NCBI RefSeq assembly: GCF_001536285.1
Contig: NZ_FAOZ01000006.1
Coordinates: 310,001-374,000, forward strand
DNA: 64,000 bases
Reading direction: 5' to 3'
DNA from: Parafrankia irregularis
GTDB lineage: Bacteria; Actinomycetota; Actinomycetes; Frankiales; Frankiaceae
A program made the position numbers and the translations under genes. Each line of letters begins with the position of its first letter. The first letter of the stretch is position 1. The notes under the pieces were generated by a model that saw nothing but the letters and a program-made list of their open reading frames with translations, was not told where the DNA came from and searched no databases. Positions 44,602 to 53,643 of this stretch are shown one piece after another.

Positions 44602-47265
44602 GTGATCATCGGGCGGGAGCGGGTGGAGAAGGCGCTACCCGGCTACTCCATCGGTGACCGGCTGGGGTCGGGGGCGTTCGGGCTGGTACTGGCCGGGCAC
44701 GACCTGCGGGCCGACCGCCCGGTCGCTATCAAGATCCTCGAAGCGGAGGGCGTCGAGCAGGCGACCCGCGGTTTCGCGTCCGAGGCCCAGGTGCTGAGCG
44801 GCCTCGACCATCCCCACGTGGTGAAGGCGTTCGACTACGTCGAGGCCGAGGGCCTGTGCCTGGTCGTGATGGAGCTGATGGCCGGCGGCACACTGGCCAG
44901 CCGGCGGGTGGCGATGGCGCCGGAGCAGGCCTGCTCGGTCGGGCTGGCCGTCGCCGCGGCGCTGGGGCACGCGCACAGCCGGGGGGTGCTGCACCGCGAC
45001 ATCAAGGCCGACAACATCCTGTTCGCGTCCGACGGCACCCCCAAGGTCGGCGACTTCGGGATCGCGAAACTGTTCGAAGGATCCGCCGCGACGGCCAGTG
45101 GGCGGATCGGGACACCGATGTGCATGGCGCCGGAGCAGATCGAGGGAGGCCGGCTGGGGCCGGCGACGGATCTGTACGCCCTTGGCATCGTCCTCTACCA
45201 GCTGCTCACCGGAGCACCGCCGTTCGACCCGAAGCAGCCGCTGCCCGCGCTCTGGCGCCAGCAGTTGAACGACCCGCCACCGCCGATGACCGGCGTGGCC
45301 GCCTCGGTGGAACTGGTGGTGCTGCGAGCGCTGGCGAAGGCAGCCAGGGACCGCCACCGTGATGCCACCGCGTTCGCGCTCGATCTGGCCCGCGCGGCCA
45401 CCGAGGCGTACGGAGCGAACTGGACGGCACGCACCGAGCTTCAGCTGCACCTCGACGAGGATGTCCGCCACCTCACCGCCCCCTCACCCCCGTCACCGCC
45501 ACCGTCGTTCCGCTCCGGCCAGGCCGCCGCTGACGCCGACGGACTCGACGAGCACGCGACCATCCAGGCGGAACCGGGCACCATCAAGGGTCGAGCCGAT
45601 CAGGCGGATCGGGCCAAGCCTCCACGGCGACGGTTCCAGCTACGGGGCTCCCGGCGCCGGACTGGGGCGGCAACGGCAGCCGTGCTCCTGCTCATGGCGG
45701 TGTCCCTGACGATCTGGCAGACCGTCGGAACAGACCGTGGGACGGGCCCAGACCCGGTGGCGGTCTCCCGACAGCTGGCTGCCGAGGCGTCCCGACTCGC
45801 CGGCAGCCAGCCGGACCTCGCCCGCCGGATGGCCGTCGCCGCCTACCGCACCGCACCCACTCCCCAGGCCCGGGCCAGCGTGCTCGCGCTGCTCGTATCG
45901 TCGAACCGTCCGCTGGCCACCCTCACCGGCCATCTGGCTGCTGTCACCGGCCTGGAGTACAGCCCGGACGGGAAACTGGTCGTCACCCGCAGCTACGACG
46001 GCACCGCCCGGCTGTGGGACGCCACCGACAGCAGCGGAGATGCCCCCGAACCACTCGCCGTCCTCGGGCAGGTCAGTGAGAACAGACCTGAGAACGAGAT
46101 GATCGACGCGGTGTTCAGCCCGAACAGCAGACTGCTCGCCACCCACAACAGCGGCATCGTCCAACTGTGGGACACCGCCACCCCCGGCAAGGGCGTCACG
46201 CTGCTCAGCAGCCTCGCCGCCGCAACTGAACCCGAACTCGCGTTCTTCAGCGACGTGGAGTTCGGCGCGGAGAGCGATCTCCTGGTGATATTCAGCCGAA
46301 ACGCCGTCACGCTGTGGGACACCCCGACCGGAGGAATCGTCCAGTCGCCGATCATAATTAGCCCAGCCGGGGAAGTGACCGCGGCGGCGGTAAGCCCGGT
46401 CGGCGGACTGGTCGCCACCGGCGGCGTCGGAACCGTCCAGCTGTGGGACATTCAGCAAGCTGGGCCCCTCGCCATGTTGACAAACGAAGGCCTGGTCACC
46501 GACCTGGAGTTCAGCTCGGACGGGAAGCTGCTCGTGGCTGAATCCACCTTCGACAACACCGTGCGTCTGTGGGACGTCAGCGACCCACACCAGAATGTCC
46601 GTCGGGCGGTCCTGACCGATGATGCCGGTATGCGCGGTTCGGTCCTCAGCCCAGACGGAAAGCTGGTCGCCACCTACGGCGCTGGATCGACGAAGTTGTG
46701 GGATGCCACAGCCAGCGGCCAGAATGTCAGACCGCTGGCGGTCCTCACCGGCAATGCCGTCAACGTGGTGTTCAGCCCCGACAGCAGACTGGTCGCCACC
46801 ACCACCTCCTCAGGCGTGGAAGTCCTGCTCTGGGACAGCAGTGCCCGCGGCGAGGCGGTGCTGCCGTTGGCCACCCTCACCGACGTCGCGGACAGCAGTG
46901 CCGGCGGCGGGACGGAAATAGCGTCTCTCGGCACGGACATGGTGTTCAGCCCGGATGGACGGCTACTCGTCACCGCCAGCAATCAACCCACCGGCAGCAC
47001 CGCTCGCCTCTGGGACACCACTGCCCGGGGCGACGTCAGGCCGTTGTGGACCCTCCCAGGCGGACCCGACGCCACTCACACGACGGCGTTCAGCCCGGAC
47101 CAGAAGACGCTCGCCATCAGCAGCTACGACAACACGGCCCAGCTGTGGGACGTGGATCCCGACCGCCTCGTCACGGCTGCCTGCACCTCGCGAACAAATG
47201 AGCTCACCGCGGCGGAGTGGGACGCCGTACTTCCCGACACCCCCTACGACCCGCCCTGCTCCTGA
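44602..47265 (+). CDS. Membrane Ser/Thr protein kinase with WD40 repeats
   Basis: 887 aa from GTG 44602 (GAGGG upstream). The kinase domain (about 10-265) has the Gly loop LGSGAFGLV, VAIK, catalytic HRDIKADN near residue 131, DFG near 151, and APEQ. After a Pro/Ala-rich linker, a single membrane helix (AVLLLMAVSLTIWQTVG, about 355-372) leads to an extracellular region with about seven or eight WD40-type repeats (YSPDGKLVVTRSYDGTARLW, FSPDSRLVATT, FSPDQKTLAISSYDNTAQLW). The layout is that of actinobacterial receptor kinases sensing through a propeller. Target proteins are unknown; no partner phosphatase is adjacent. Confidence 0.9.
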   Translation: MIIGRERVEKALPGYSIGDRLGSGAFGLVLAGHDLRADRPVAIKILEAEGVEQATRGFASEAQVLSGLDHPHVVKAFDYVEAEGLCLVVMELMAGGTLASRRVAMAPEQACSVGLAVAAALGHAHSRGVLHRDIKADNILFASDGTPKVGDFGIAKLFEGSAATASGRIGTPMCMAPEQIEGGRLGPATDLYALGIVLYQLLTGAPPFDPKQPLPALWRQQLNDPPPPMTGVAASVELVVLRALAKAARDRHRDATAFALDLARAATEAYGANWTARTELQLHLDEDVRHLTAPSPPSPPPSFRSGQAAADADGLDEHATIQAEPGTIKGRADQADRAKPPRRRFQLRGSRRRTGAATAAVLLLMAVSLTIWQTVGTDRGTGPDPVAVSRQLAAEASRLAGSQPDLARRMAVAAYRTAPTPQARASVLALLVSSNRPLATLTGHLAAVTGLEYSPDGKLVVTRSYDGTARLWDATDSSGDAPEPLAVLGQVSENRPENEMIDAVFSPNSRLLATHNSGIVQLWDTATPGKGVTLLSSLAAATEPELAFFSDVEFGAESDLLVIFSRNAVTLWDTPTGGIVQSPIIISPAGEVTAAAVSPVGGLVATGGVGTVQLWDIQQAGPLAMLTNEGLVTDLEFSSDGKLLVAESTFDNTVRLWDVSDPHQNVRRAVLTDDAGMRGSVLSPDGKLVATYGAGSTKLWDATASGQNVRPLAVLTGNAVNVVFSPDSRLVATTTSSGVEVLLWDSSARGEAVLPLATLTDVADSSAGGGTEIASLGTDMVFSPDGRLLVTASNQPTGSTARLWDTTARGDVRPLWTLPGGPDATHTTAFSPDQKTLAISSYDNTAQLWDVDPDRLVTAACTSRTNELTAAEWDAVLPDTPYDPPCS

Positions 47266-47325
47266 CCGTGTCGCGGGTGGGCCGCTCGACGAGTTGAGGA
47301 ATTCGGTCGCCCTGGAGCACGCAGC

Positions 47326-47567
47326 AGAATCCCGACAAGTAGCGGATCCAGGGCCACCGATCTTGGCCTGGCGGTCCACACCCACCCGCCGGTCGGCGAC
47401 CCACCGGGGATCTCGGGTTGTCACACAGCGCCAGAAACTTGCACTAATACCAACAAGCGGGACATCGAGCCACTTGGCAATCCGCAAGAAGTGAGGATTG
47501 CGGTTGCTGCAGCAGCCAAAATCCTCACTTCTTGCGTGTAAGCAGCGGAAGCCGGGACTCGGGATTC
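47326..47567 (+). repeat. Composite hairpin element, copy C (best copy)
   Basis: The core is a perfect 16-bp inverted repeat (47483-47498 and 47521-47536) with an inner GGTTGCTG/CAGCAGCC stem. Left end AGAATCCCGA (47326-47335) and right end TCGGGATTC (47559-47567) are inverted, like terminal repeats. Left flank contains GGCGACCCACCGGGGATC, also in A, B and D. It fills the convergent gap between the kinase and TetR genes. Confidence 0.75.
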
Positions 47568-47636
47568 CGCGGCGGGCCTCCTGACGGCCAGGATTCCCAG
47601 GTTCTCGCCCGGCGGGTCCTCGAGGGTCAGGCCGGA

Positions 47637-48245
47637 CTACACCAGCAGGCTGACCCAGCTGTCGACGAGTTCGTCGAGCATCTGCTCTCGGGTGATCTTC
47701 CAGTCGGCGTCGCCCCAGTTCTGGGCGACGTAGTCGAGCTGGGCCATGGCCAGGACGCCTTTGAAGTGGCGCTGGTGCGGCGCGAAGCGATCGGCCTGCG
47801 TGAGGCCGTCGGCGACGTCGCTGATGGCCTCCTCCATCCACTTCTCGACCAGGTGGGCGAGCGCGGGTTCGATCACCGCGGCGTCGCGGCCGATGCGGAT
47901 GATCGGCCGGATGTCGGGCCAGGACCGCACGGTGCGCCGGACCCAGGCGTCGATCGCCTCGCGGGTGCCGGCGGCGACGGTCGCCACCAGGTCGTGGGCG
48001 GTCGAGCCGTGCTCGGAGGACCGTTCCCGCGCCAGCGCCTCGTTGAGCTGCTCGTCGATGAGCGCCTTCATCAGCGCTCCCCGGGACGGGAAGTAGGCGT
48101 AGAAGGTCACCCGGGTCGTGCCGGCCGCGTTCGCGATGTCGTCGACGGTCGTCGCGGCGTAGCCCTTCGCCTGGAACTGCTCGAGGCCGGCGCGCAGGAG
48201 CAGCTGACGGGTCAGGCGCTTCTGCGCTTCCCGGAGCTTGGCCAT
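47637..48245 (-). CDS. TetR-family regulator
   Basis: 202 aa from ATG 48245. TAGGCT (reverse strand) ends 6 nt upstream with no ribosome site, again suggesting a leaderless message. HTH: REAQKRLTRQLLLRAGLEQF, then VDDIANAAGTTRVTFYAYFP. The ligand-binding part is of ordinary length and shows no recognisable ligand motif. A perfect inverted repeat 55-75 bp upstream (48300-48321) is a candidate site for it. No clear target gene is adjacent. Confidence 0.85.
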   Translation of the reverse strand: MAKLREAQKRLTRQLLLRAGLEQFQAKGYAATTVDDIANAAGTTRVTFYAYFPSRGALMKALIDEQLNEALARERSSEHGSTAHDLVATVAAGTREAIDAWVRRTVRSWPDIRPIIRIGRDAAVIEPALAHLVEKWMEEAISDVADGLTQADRFAPHQRHFKGVLAMAQLDYVAQNWGDADWKITREQMLDELVDSWVSLLV

Positions 48246-48299
48246 GGCCGAAGCCTAGCGCGGGTGTTCGTTTTCCGGCCTCCGACACCGATTTTTATA

Positions 48300-48321
48300 C
48301 ATCAAGAACAAAAACTTGATG
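48300..48321. promoter_or_regulatory. Inverted repeat CATCAAG / CTTGATG
   Basis: CATCAAG (48300-48306) and CTTGATG (48315-48321) flank an A-rich 8-nt centre. The symmetry and location upstream of the TetR gene suggest its operator. Confidence 0.5.
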
Positions 48322-48962
48322 CTCTGCAAACCTTGTGCGAGCATCCCACCGGCAGGTGACGACAGTCACAGTGACTCCCGTTGCGGTGATTACTCGGACG
48401 GCGGAAGTCGCCGGCGGAAAGGAACCACTGAGGCGCCGCACCAGCGCCTCAGTGAGCAGCGCCCCGCCCGGCACGGCGCGGGTCGCCGAGGACGCCGAGG
48501 ACGCCGAGGACGCCGAAGCAGCGGACACCGGCAGGTCCGGTCCGCCGCTTCGGAGTGTTCCGTCTCGGGGCCGGGCGGCGAGACGCGATGAACAGGCATG
48601 CCTCCGATCAGGCCGGCAGCACTCGATCGCGACAAACCAGAGGTGAACGCCACGTAAAAACTGTGGCGCCATGGTCCGGCATTACCGCCCGAGGCCCACC
48701 GGGCGACTCAACCTTCATGCACACCGTTCGACCTGGTCAGTGCCTTCGGAAGCCGCCTGGCGCCGGCTGACCTCAGCCGACGGCGGCCCGCGGGCAGGGA
48801 TCGCGCGCTGCCTGCGGGCCCGCGACACACGATGGGCTCGGCTATTCTTCTCCGCGCACATCGGGAACGAAATCACTCGAAAGCAGATGTACCGCGCTGA
48901 TCTCGCGGCACCGCGGAACATTTCATACCCCGGTGGCGGACAGGGAAAGGGCCCAGTACGCC
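48322..48962. other. 641-nt region without a supported gene
   Basis: Contains a short GAGGACGCC tandem repeat (about 48487-48518) and generally lower GC than neighbouring genes. A leftward frame of 125 codons covers 48295-48672, but it lacks coding signature and any recognised domain and is not called. The last 100 nt probably hold the promoter of the lectin gene. Confidence 0.4.
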
Positions 48963-50162
48963 GTGAAACTCGAGGCCGCGGATCATTCGGCTCCGCACGG
49001 GCAGAAGCCGTCAGCCGAACAGGCCGACACGGATCAGCCGTCTTCGCCAGACGGTCACAGGCCACCAGACGGGCACAGTCCACTGGAAGGTCGCAGCCCG
49101 TCGGACGAGATCATCCCGCCCGACGAAACAGTTCCGCCGGAGGAGATCATCCCGCCGGACAGCGGGAAACCACCCGCCGAAGGCATGCCCGGCGAGGACG
49201 TGCCCGGCGAGGGCGTGCCCGGCGGCCAGCGGTCCGCGGCACGGCGGCATCCGCCGGAGCTGCGGGCCCTGTTGCGGTGGTGGCCGAACTGGCCGAGGCG
49301 GCGCTGGCTGACCCACGTGCTGGCAGCGACCGCGTACGGGGCTGTCGCCGGGCTGCTCTTCCTCGTGGCCTCCGAATCGGTGCAGGGTATGGCCGGCCAT
49401 TCCAGGCCGCCCGGAGCGCGTGCCGCCGGCCAGGAGGAGACGAACCCGGGGGCCATCGCCGGCGGCCTTCCCACCGCCGGGATGACGGGCCCCGCCAGTG
49501 CCTGGATGACATCGCCGCCGGCACCCGGCGAGACAGCCGCGGCGGACCCGACAGGCGAGCCCGGTACCGACGGGCAGGCTCCGCCCGGGCTCGGCGGGGC
49601 GGCGTCGCCGGGCGAGGCGGGGCCGGGGCGCGCGGGCTCGTCACCCTCCCGACCCACCACGCCGACGGCCGCGACCACCCAGGCCAGACCGAACCAGGTT
49701 TCCGCCGCACCCACCGCGCAGGCCGCACCCACCGCCGCGGCCGCACCCGTCACCCAGGCCGCGGCCGCCGCCACCGGGCAGGCGCAGGCGGCCGGCGGCC
49801 CGGGCACCCTGGTGAACTACGTGACGGGTGAATGCCTCGACAGCAACGGGGACGGCAAGATCTACACACTGAGCTGCAACGGCGGTTCCTACCAGGTGTG
49901 GAGAACCTCCGGCTCCGGCACCGTGGTGCTCACCGATGCCGGGACGGGCCTCTGCCTGGACAGCGACGGAGCGGGATCGGCCTACACGAGGACCTGCAAC
50001 AGCGGCTCGACCCAGCAGTGGCGGGTTTCAACACAGTCAGACGCGTCGAGGATGTTCGTCAACGTCGCGAGCGGCAGGTGCCTGTCCACCAACGCCACCT
50101 CCTACGTCTTCGCGGGGATCTGCATCTCCGGCGGTGGCGGGACCTACGAGCGGTGGTGGTGA
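48963..50162 (+). CDS. Membrane-anchored ricin-type (beta-trefoil) lectin protein
   Basis: 399 aa from GTG 48963 (AAAGGG 11 nt upstream); GTG 48933 would add ten residues but lacks a ribosome site. A Pro/Glu-rich cytoplasmic tail with PPDE/PPEE repeats leads to one membrane helix (VLAATAYGAVAGLLFLVA, about 119-137). A long Pro/Ala/Thr/Gly linker follows, then a ricin-B-like domain (about 280-399) with TGECLDSNGDGKIYTLSCNG, GTGLCLDSDGAG and NVASGRCLSTNA. Likely binds cell-surface or environmental glycans. Confidence 0.8.
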   Translation: MKLEAADHSAPHGQKPSAEQADTDQPSSPDGHRPPDGHSPLEGRSPSDEIIPPDETVPPEEIIPPDSGKPPAEGMPGEDVPGEGVPGGQRSAARRHPPELRALLRWWPNWPRRRWLTHVLAATAYGAVAGLLFLVASESVQGMAGHSRPPGARAAGQEETNPGAIAGGLPTAGMTGPASAWMTSPPAPGETAAADPTGEPGTDGQAPPGLGGAASPGEAGPGRAGSSPSRPTTPTAATTQARPNQVSAAPTAQAAPTAAAAPVTQAAAAATGQAQAAGGPGTLVNYVTGECLDSNGDGKIYTLSCNGGSYQVWRTSGSGTVVLTDAGTGLCLDSDGAGSAYTRTCNSGSTQQWRVSTQSDASRMFVNVASGRCLSTNATSYVFAGICISGGGGTYERWW

Positions 50163-50258
50163 AACCGAGCGGGTCGCGCTGAACCATGCCGGGGGCGGCA
50201 GCCGTGCTATGGGTTGACCGTCGGCTCGACGCGCCGACCGGACCCGGAAGGCTCCCCC

Positions 50259-51395
50259 GTGACGGACAGGCTGACGAACAGCACCGCGGACGGTGCGACA
50301 GCGCCGTCACCGCCGGGCGCGCCGCCGCGGATCACCACCGTGCCGGCCGGGCTGTGGATCCGCTCTGCGCAGGACCCGCAGACCCAGCCGGATGACCCCG
50401 CGTTCACGACCGTTCCCCACGCACCGGACGTCCGGACGCTGATCGTCGGTGCGCCCGGTTGCCGGCCGCCCGCGCTGGCGGACGTCACCCGTGCGCTCGA
50501 CGACCTGTCCGCGCAGGCGACGGTGATCGTCTCGATGTATGGCTGCGAGCCGGGTGACGGTCCGGGCCTCGCCCAGCGGCTCGCCGTGGCCGCCGGCCGG
50601 TCTGTCGTCGCCGAGTACGGCCTGCTGATGCCCGGGCAGGACGGGGTGTCGCGGGTGCTCGCCACCGACGCCGGCCGCCGGGAGTCGTGGGCGCCGTTCG
50701 CGCAGCGCGTCCTCCACCTGCCGGACGGCCCGCCGCGGCTCGTGCACTGGCACCCACCGGTGGCCGGGATGGTGCCGCACGGCAGGGCGGGCTACCGCCT
50801 CGTCGGCCCCTGGTTCGTCCGGGTCGTACCGGCAGGCCTCGCGCTTCGCCGGGTGGGGCTCACATCGGACGCCTCCACCGACCTCGCGCCCTTCGACCCG
50901 GCCCGTCTCGATCTCGCCGTCGACGGCCCGGTGGCGGAGCTGACCGACAACGTGCTGACCGCGTTGAGCCGGTTCGCCGACGCGCTGCCCGCCGCGGCGC
51001 GGGTCCGGCTGCGGCTCGTCCTCTCCGCCGGCACCGACGACATGGCGGCACGGCGCCTGCGCCTGGCCGTTCCCGCTCCCCAGCATGTCCGACGCGCCAC
51101 TCCCGCCGAGGCACCATCCACCGGCGCCGTCCCGCGCGAGTCGACCCAACCGACCCAGCCGACCCAGCCGGCTAAACCAACCCAGACGACCCAGCCAGCT
51201 CAGCCGACCCAGCCAAACCAGACGACCCAGACGACCCAACCGGCGAGGCCGACCGGGAGGGCCAGCTCGGCCAGGCCTGCGAACGCCGCCCGGCCGACGG
51301 GCGGGGCGCCACGGAGGCACGCGGTCGGCCGGGCCACGGCGCTGACGCTGGTTGTCACCCGATCAGGCCGGATGTGCTTCCAGACATCCGGGTGA
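50259..51395 (+). CDS. Unknown Pro/Thr/Gln-rich protein near the ESX locus
   Basis: 378 aa from GTG 50259 (GGAAGG 6 nt upstream). I recognise no family. The first 100 residues include an alpha/beta stretch (VRTLIVGAPGCRPPALADVT, TVIVSMYGCEP) and PGLAQRLAVAAGRSVVAEYG, loosely like a Rossmann-type or caspase-like strand order. The second half has RLVGPWFVRVVPAGLALRRV and then TQPTQPTQPAKPTQTTQPAQ coded by 9-bp ACCCAGCCG repeats. No signal peptide. Possibly an effector-like or scaffold protein of the nearby type VII secretion genes; this is a positional guess. Confidence 0.6.
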   Translation: MTDRLTNSTADGATAPSPPGAPPRITTVPAGLWIRSAQDPQTQPDDPAFTTVPHAPDVRTLIVGAPGCRPPALADVTRALDDLSAQATVIVSMYGCEPGDGPGLAQRLAVAAGRSVVAEYGLLMPGQDGVSRVLATDAGRRESWAPFAQRVLHLPDGPPRLVHWHPPVAGMVPHGRAGYRLVGPWFVRVVPAGLALRRVGLTSDASTDLAPFDPARLDLAVDGPVAELTDNVLTALSRFADALPAAARVRLRLVLSAGTDDMAARRLRLAVPAPQHVRRATPAEAPSTGAVPRESTQPTQPTQPAKPTQTTQPAQPTQPNQTTQTTQPARPTGRASSARPANAARPTGGAPRRHAVGRATALTLVVTRSGRMCFQTSG

Positions 51396-51467
51396 CGTCC
51401 TCCCCCGCGATCGCTTGGCGCGCCCCACACATGGCGGCATCATTGGCGCATGCTGTGCAAAAGCGGT

Positions 51468-51490
51468 TACGGAATGACAAATATTCCGTA
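51468..51490. promoter_or_regulatory. Perfect inverted repeat upstream of the response regulator
   Basis: TACGGAAT (51468-51475) and ATTCCGTA (51483-51490) flank a 7-nt centre in an AT-rich patch, 90 nt before the response-regulator start. It is a plausible binding site for that regulator, or a transcript hairpin. Confidence 0.5.
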
Positions 51491-51580
51491 TCGGGAGGAT
51501 GTCGGTGCACCTGCCCGCGGCGCCGGCCACGGCCCGGGCCACCGCGTCGACCGCCGTTTCGGCCCCGGCGCCTTCGTGCC

Positions 51581-52231
51581 GTGCGGGTAGCGCTCGCCGA
51601 GGACGGCGCGCTGTTCCGTGAGGGCCTCCTCCTGCTGCTCGGCGCCGCCGGGCACCAGGTCGTCGGCAGCGTCGCGGACGGGGACGCGCTGATGGGGCTG
51701 CTGGGCACCGAGCCGGCTGATGTGGCGATCCTCGACATCCGCATGCCGCCGGGTACCGAAGGCGGGCTGCGCGCGGCGGCACGCGTCCGGGCCGCATACC
51801 CCGAGACGGGGCTGCTGCTGCTGTCGCACTACGCCGAGACGCACTACCTGATGCGGTGCCTGGAGATCGGCACCGAGCGGATCGGCTACCGGCTCAAGGA
51901 GCGGGTGGCCGGTACGCAGGTGCTGTCGGACACCCTGGACCGGATCAACGCGGGTGAGCTCGTCATCGAGCCGTCGCTCGCCGGGCGGCTCGTCAACCGC
52001 CCTGCCGGGGTGTCCGGGCCGCTGGCGCTGCTGAGCCAACGGGAGCTGGAGGTTCTCCGCCTGATGGCCGAGGGGCGCTCGAACGCCGGGATCGCCGGCA
52101 TGCTGTCGCTGTCAGCCAAGGCGGTGGAGAAGCACATCGCCAGTATCTTCACGAAGCTGGACCTGCCCTTCGACGCGACGACCCACCACCGCCGGGTCCT
52201 GGCCGTTCTCACCTACCTCGGCGCGCGATGA
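51581..52231 (+). CDS. NarL/LuxR-family response regulator
   Basis: 216 aa from GTG 51581, chosen because RVALAEDGALFREGLLLLLG is the usual receiver opening; there is no clear ribosome site. Phospho-acceptor Asp52 is in VAILDIRMPP. The receiver end is atypical: the conserved Lys region reads RIGYRLKERVAG. LuxR HTH at about 150-210 (LLSQRELEVLRLMAEGRSNA, then GIAGMLSLSAKAVEKHI). The stop overlaps the kinase-like gene start (ATGA). It probably regulates the ESX locus. Confidence 0.85.
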   Translation: MRVALAEDGALFREGLLLLLGAAGHQVVGSVADGDALMGLLGTEPADVAILDIRMPPGTEGGLRAAARVRAAYPETGLLLLSHYAETHYLMRCLEIGTERIGYRLKERVAGTQVLSDTLDRINAGELVIEPSLAGRLVNRPAGVSGPLALLSQRELEVLRLMAEGRSNAGIAGMLSLSAKAVEKHIASIFTKLDLPFDATTHHRRVLAVLTYLGAR

Positions 52232-53643
52232 CGGACGTCCGGCGCGGGCCGGCCGGCTCGTCGCCCGCCCCGCCAGCGGTGTTCGCCCCGGCGGAGGTGC
52301 TCGCCCGGCAGGTTGCGCCGATGCCGGGCGAAGCCCGTCTACGGCAGCGGGTCATGCCCCTCCTGGAGAATCTCGGGACGGCGGGCGAGGGCTGTTACGC
52401 CGCACTGTGGGTCGTGGTCACCCCGGGCGAGGCCACCCAGGAGGCCACTTCGGAGGGTGGTCCGGCGTCCTGGGCTGTGCTGGGCTGGGCGCGTTCGCCG
52501 TCGTGGCCGCCCGCCGGCCTGGCACCGATGGCGGTGCGGGCGGGCGCGGCGGAGCATCTCGCCGAGCTGCGGAGCCGGCCTGGAGTTCGGCTGCTGGCGC
52601 CGATCCCCGGCCCGGGGCGCGGCGACAGCGGTAGCAGCATCAGCGGCCGTAGCGATGGCGGCGGCGAGGGGCGGACGCCGGCCGCGGCCCTCGTGATCGG
52701 CGGGATGCCGGGCCGCGCCATGGTCGTGCCGCCCGCCGACCTGATCGACCAGACCCGGGACTGCCTGGCTCTCGTGCTGCGGGTGCACGAGCTCACCCTG
52801 GCCGCGGACGAGCAGGCGGCAGGGGCCCGGCGGTGCGAGGAGGAGCTGGCCCGGGTCGAGGCCGATCTCGCCGCCGTGCGCGACGCGGAGCGGAACCGGT
52901 TGAGCGGCAGCCTGCTGATCGGTGTCAGCCGGCGACTGGGCGAGGTCACGGATCGCTGGCAGGCGTGCGTGGCGGCTGTCCGCGACGAGCCGGCACGGGC
53001 CGGCGACGAGCTGCGGGAGTTGCGCTCCGCCGTCGACGACCTGCTGGAGGACTTCCGGACGGTCGTGCGGGCCGTCCATCCCGTCCTGCTGCGCCGGGCG
53101 GGGACCGCCGTCGCGCTGACCGAGCTGGCATCCAGGCTGCCGCGGCAGGTCCGGATCGGTGGTGATCCGGGACGTCGGGTCGGCTGGGAGGTGGAATCCG
53201 GCGTCTACCACGCCTGCGCCGCGGCGCTGAACCTGCTGGGCGAGGCCGGGACCGGGCCGCTGTCGATGCGGTTCGTCCGCGGTGACGGCCGGTTCGGCGT
53301 GCGGGTGGACGATCCGTCCCCAGGTGCCGTCGCCCGGGCCCGGGACAGCCTGCGCGACGATGCCCGGCGGCTGTCCGCCCTCGGCGGCGCTCTGCACTGC
53401 ACCGTAGCGGCGGACGGATCCGGCCGGATCGACCTGTGGCTTCCGGAGCGCCTCGACGGCAGGCTGCCCGGGGCTCAGAAGGGCACGACCCCGCAGATCC
53501 GCGTTCCGGCGTCCGGCGTCGACGTGACGGACAGCGTGCCGCCCACCGAGGCGAGCCTGTCGCGCGGCCCGCGCAGCCACACCGCCCCGGAGAGCTCCAT
53601 CCCAGGCCCGTCGTCCTCGACGGTGAAGGCCAGCCCCTGGTAG
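52228..53643 (+). CDS. Degenerate histidine-kinase-like protein
   Basis: 471 aa, translationally coupled to the response regulator. The N-terminal 200 residues resemble a GAF-like sensory part. The DHp-like helix reads ERNRLSGSLLIGVSRRL (221-237), where active NarL-type kinases have ERxxLxxDLHDGAQ: the phospho-acceptor His is Leu230 and the next Asp is Ile231. The ATPase-like domain has lost the N-box Asn (YHACAAALNLLGEAG) and the DxGxG motif (VDDPSPGAVARA). It is therefore probably a pseudokinase partner of the intact kinase at 53475. Its last 56 codons overlap that gene on the opposite strand, and this tail has no domain. Confidence 0.7.
   Translation: MTDVRRGPAGSSPAPPAVFAPAEVLARQVAPMPGEARLRQRVMPLLENLGTAGEGCYAALWVVVTPGEATQEATSEGGPASWAVLGWARSPSWPPAGLAPMAVRAGAAEHLAELRSRPGVRLLAPIPGPGRGDSGSSISGRSDGGGEGRTPAAALVIGGMPGRAMVVPPADLIDQTRDCLALVLRVHELTLAADEQAAGARRCEEELARVEADLAAVRDAERNRLSGSLLIGVSRRLGEVTDRWQACVAAVRDEPARAGDELRELRSAVDDLLEDFRTVVRAVHPVLLRRAGTAVALTELASRLPRQVRIGGDPGRRVGWEVESGVYHACAAALNLLGEAGTGPLSMRFVRGDGRFGVRVDDPSPGAVARARDSLRDDARRLSALGGALHCTVAADGSGRIDLWLPERLDGRLPGAQKGTTPQIRVPASGVDVTDSVPPTEASLSRGPRSHTAPESSIPGPSSSTVKASPW

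Noticed and set aside
48295-48672. 125-codon minus-strand frame in the gap after the TetR gene
   Set aside because: No ribosome site, includes the GAGGACGCC repeat as an Ala/Ser run, and has no similarity I can recognise.
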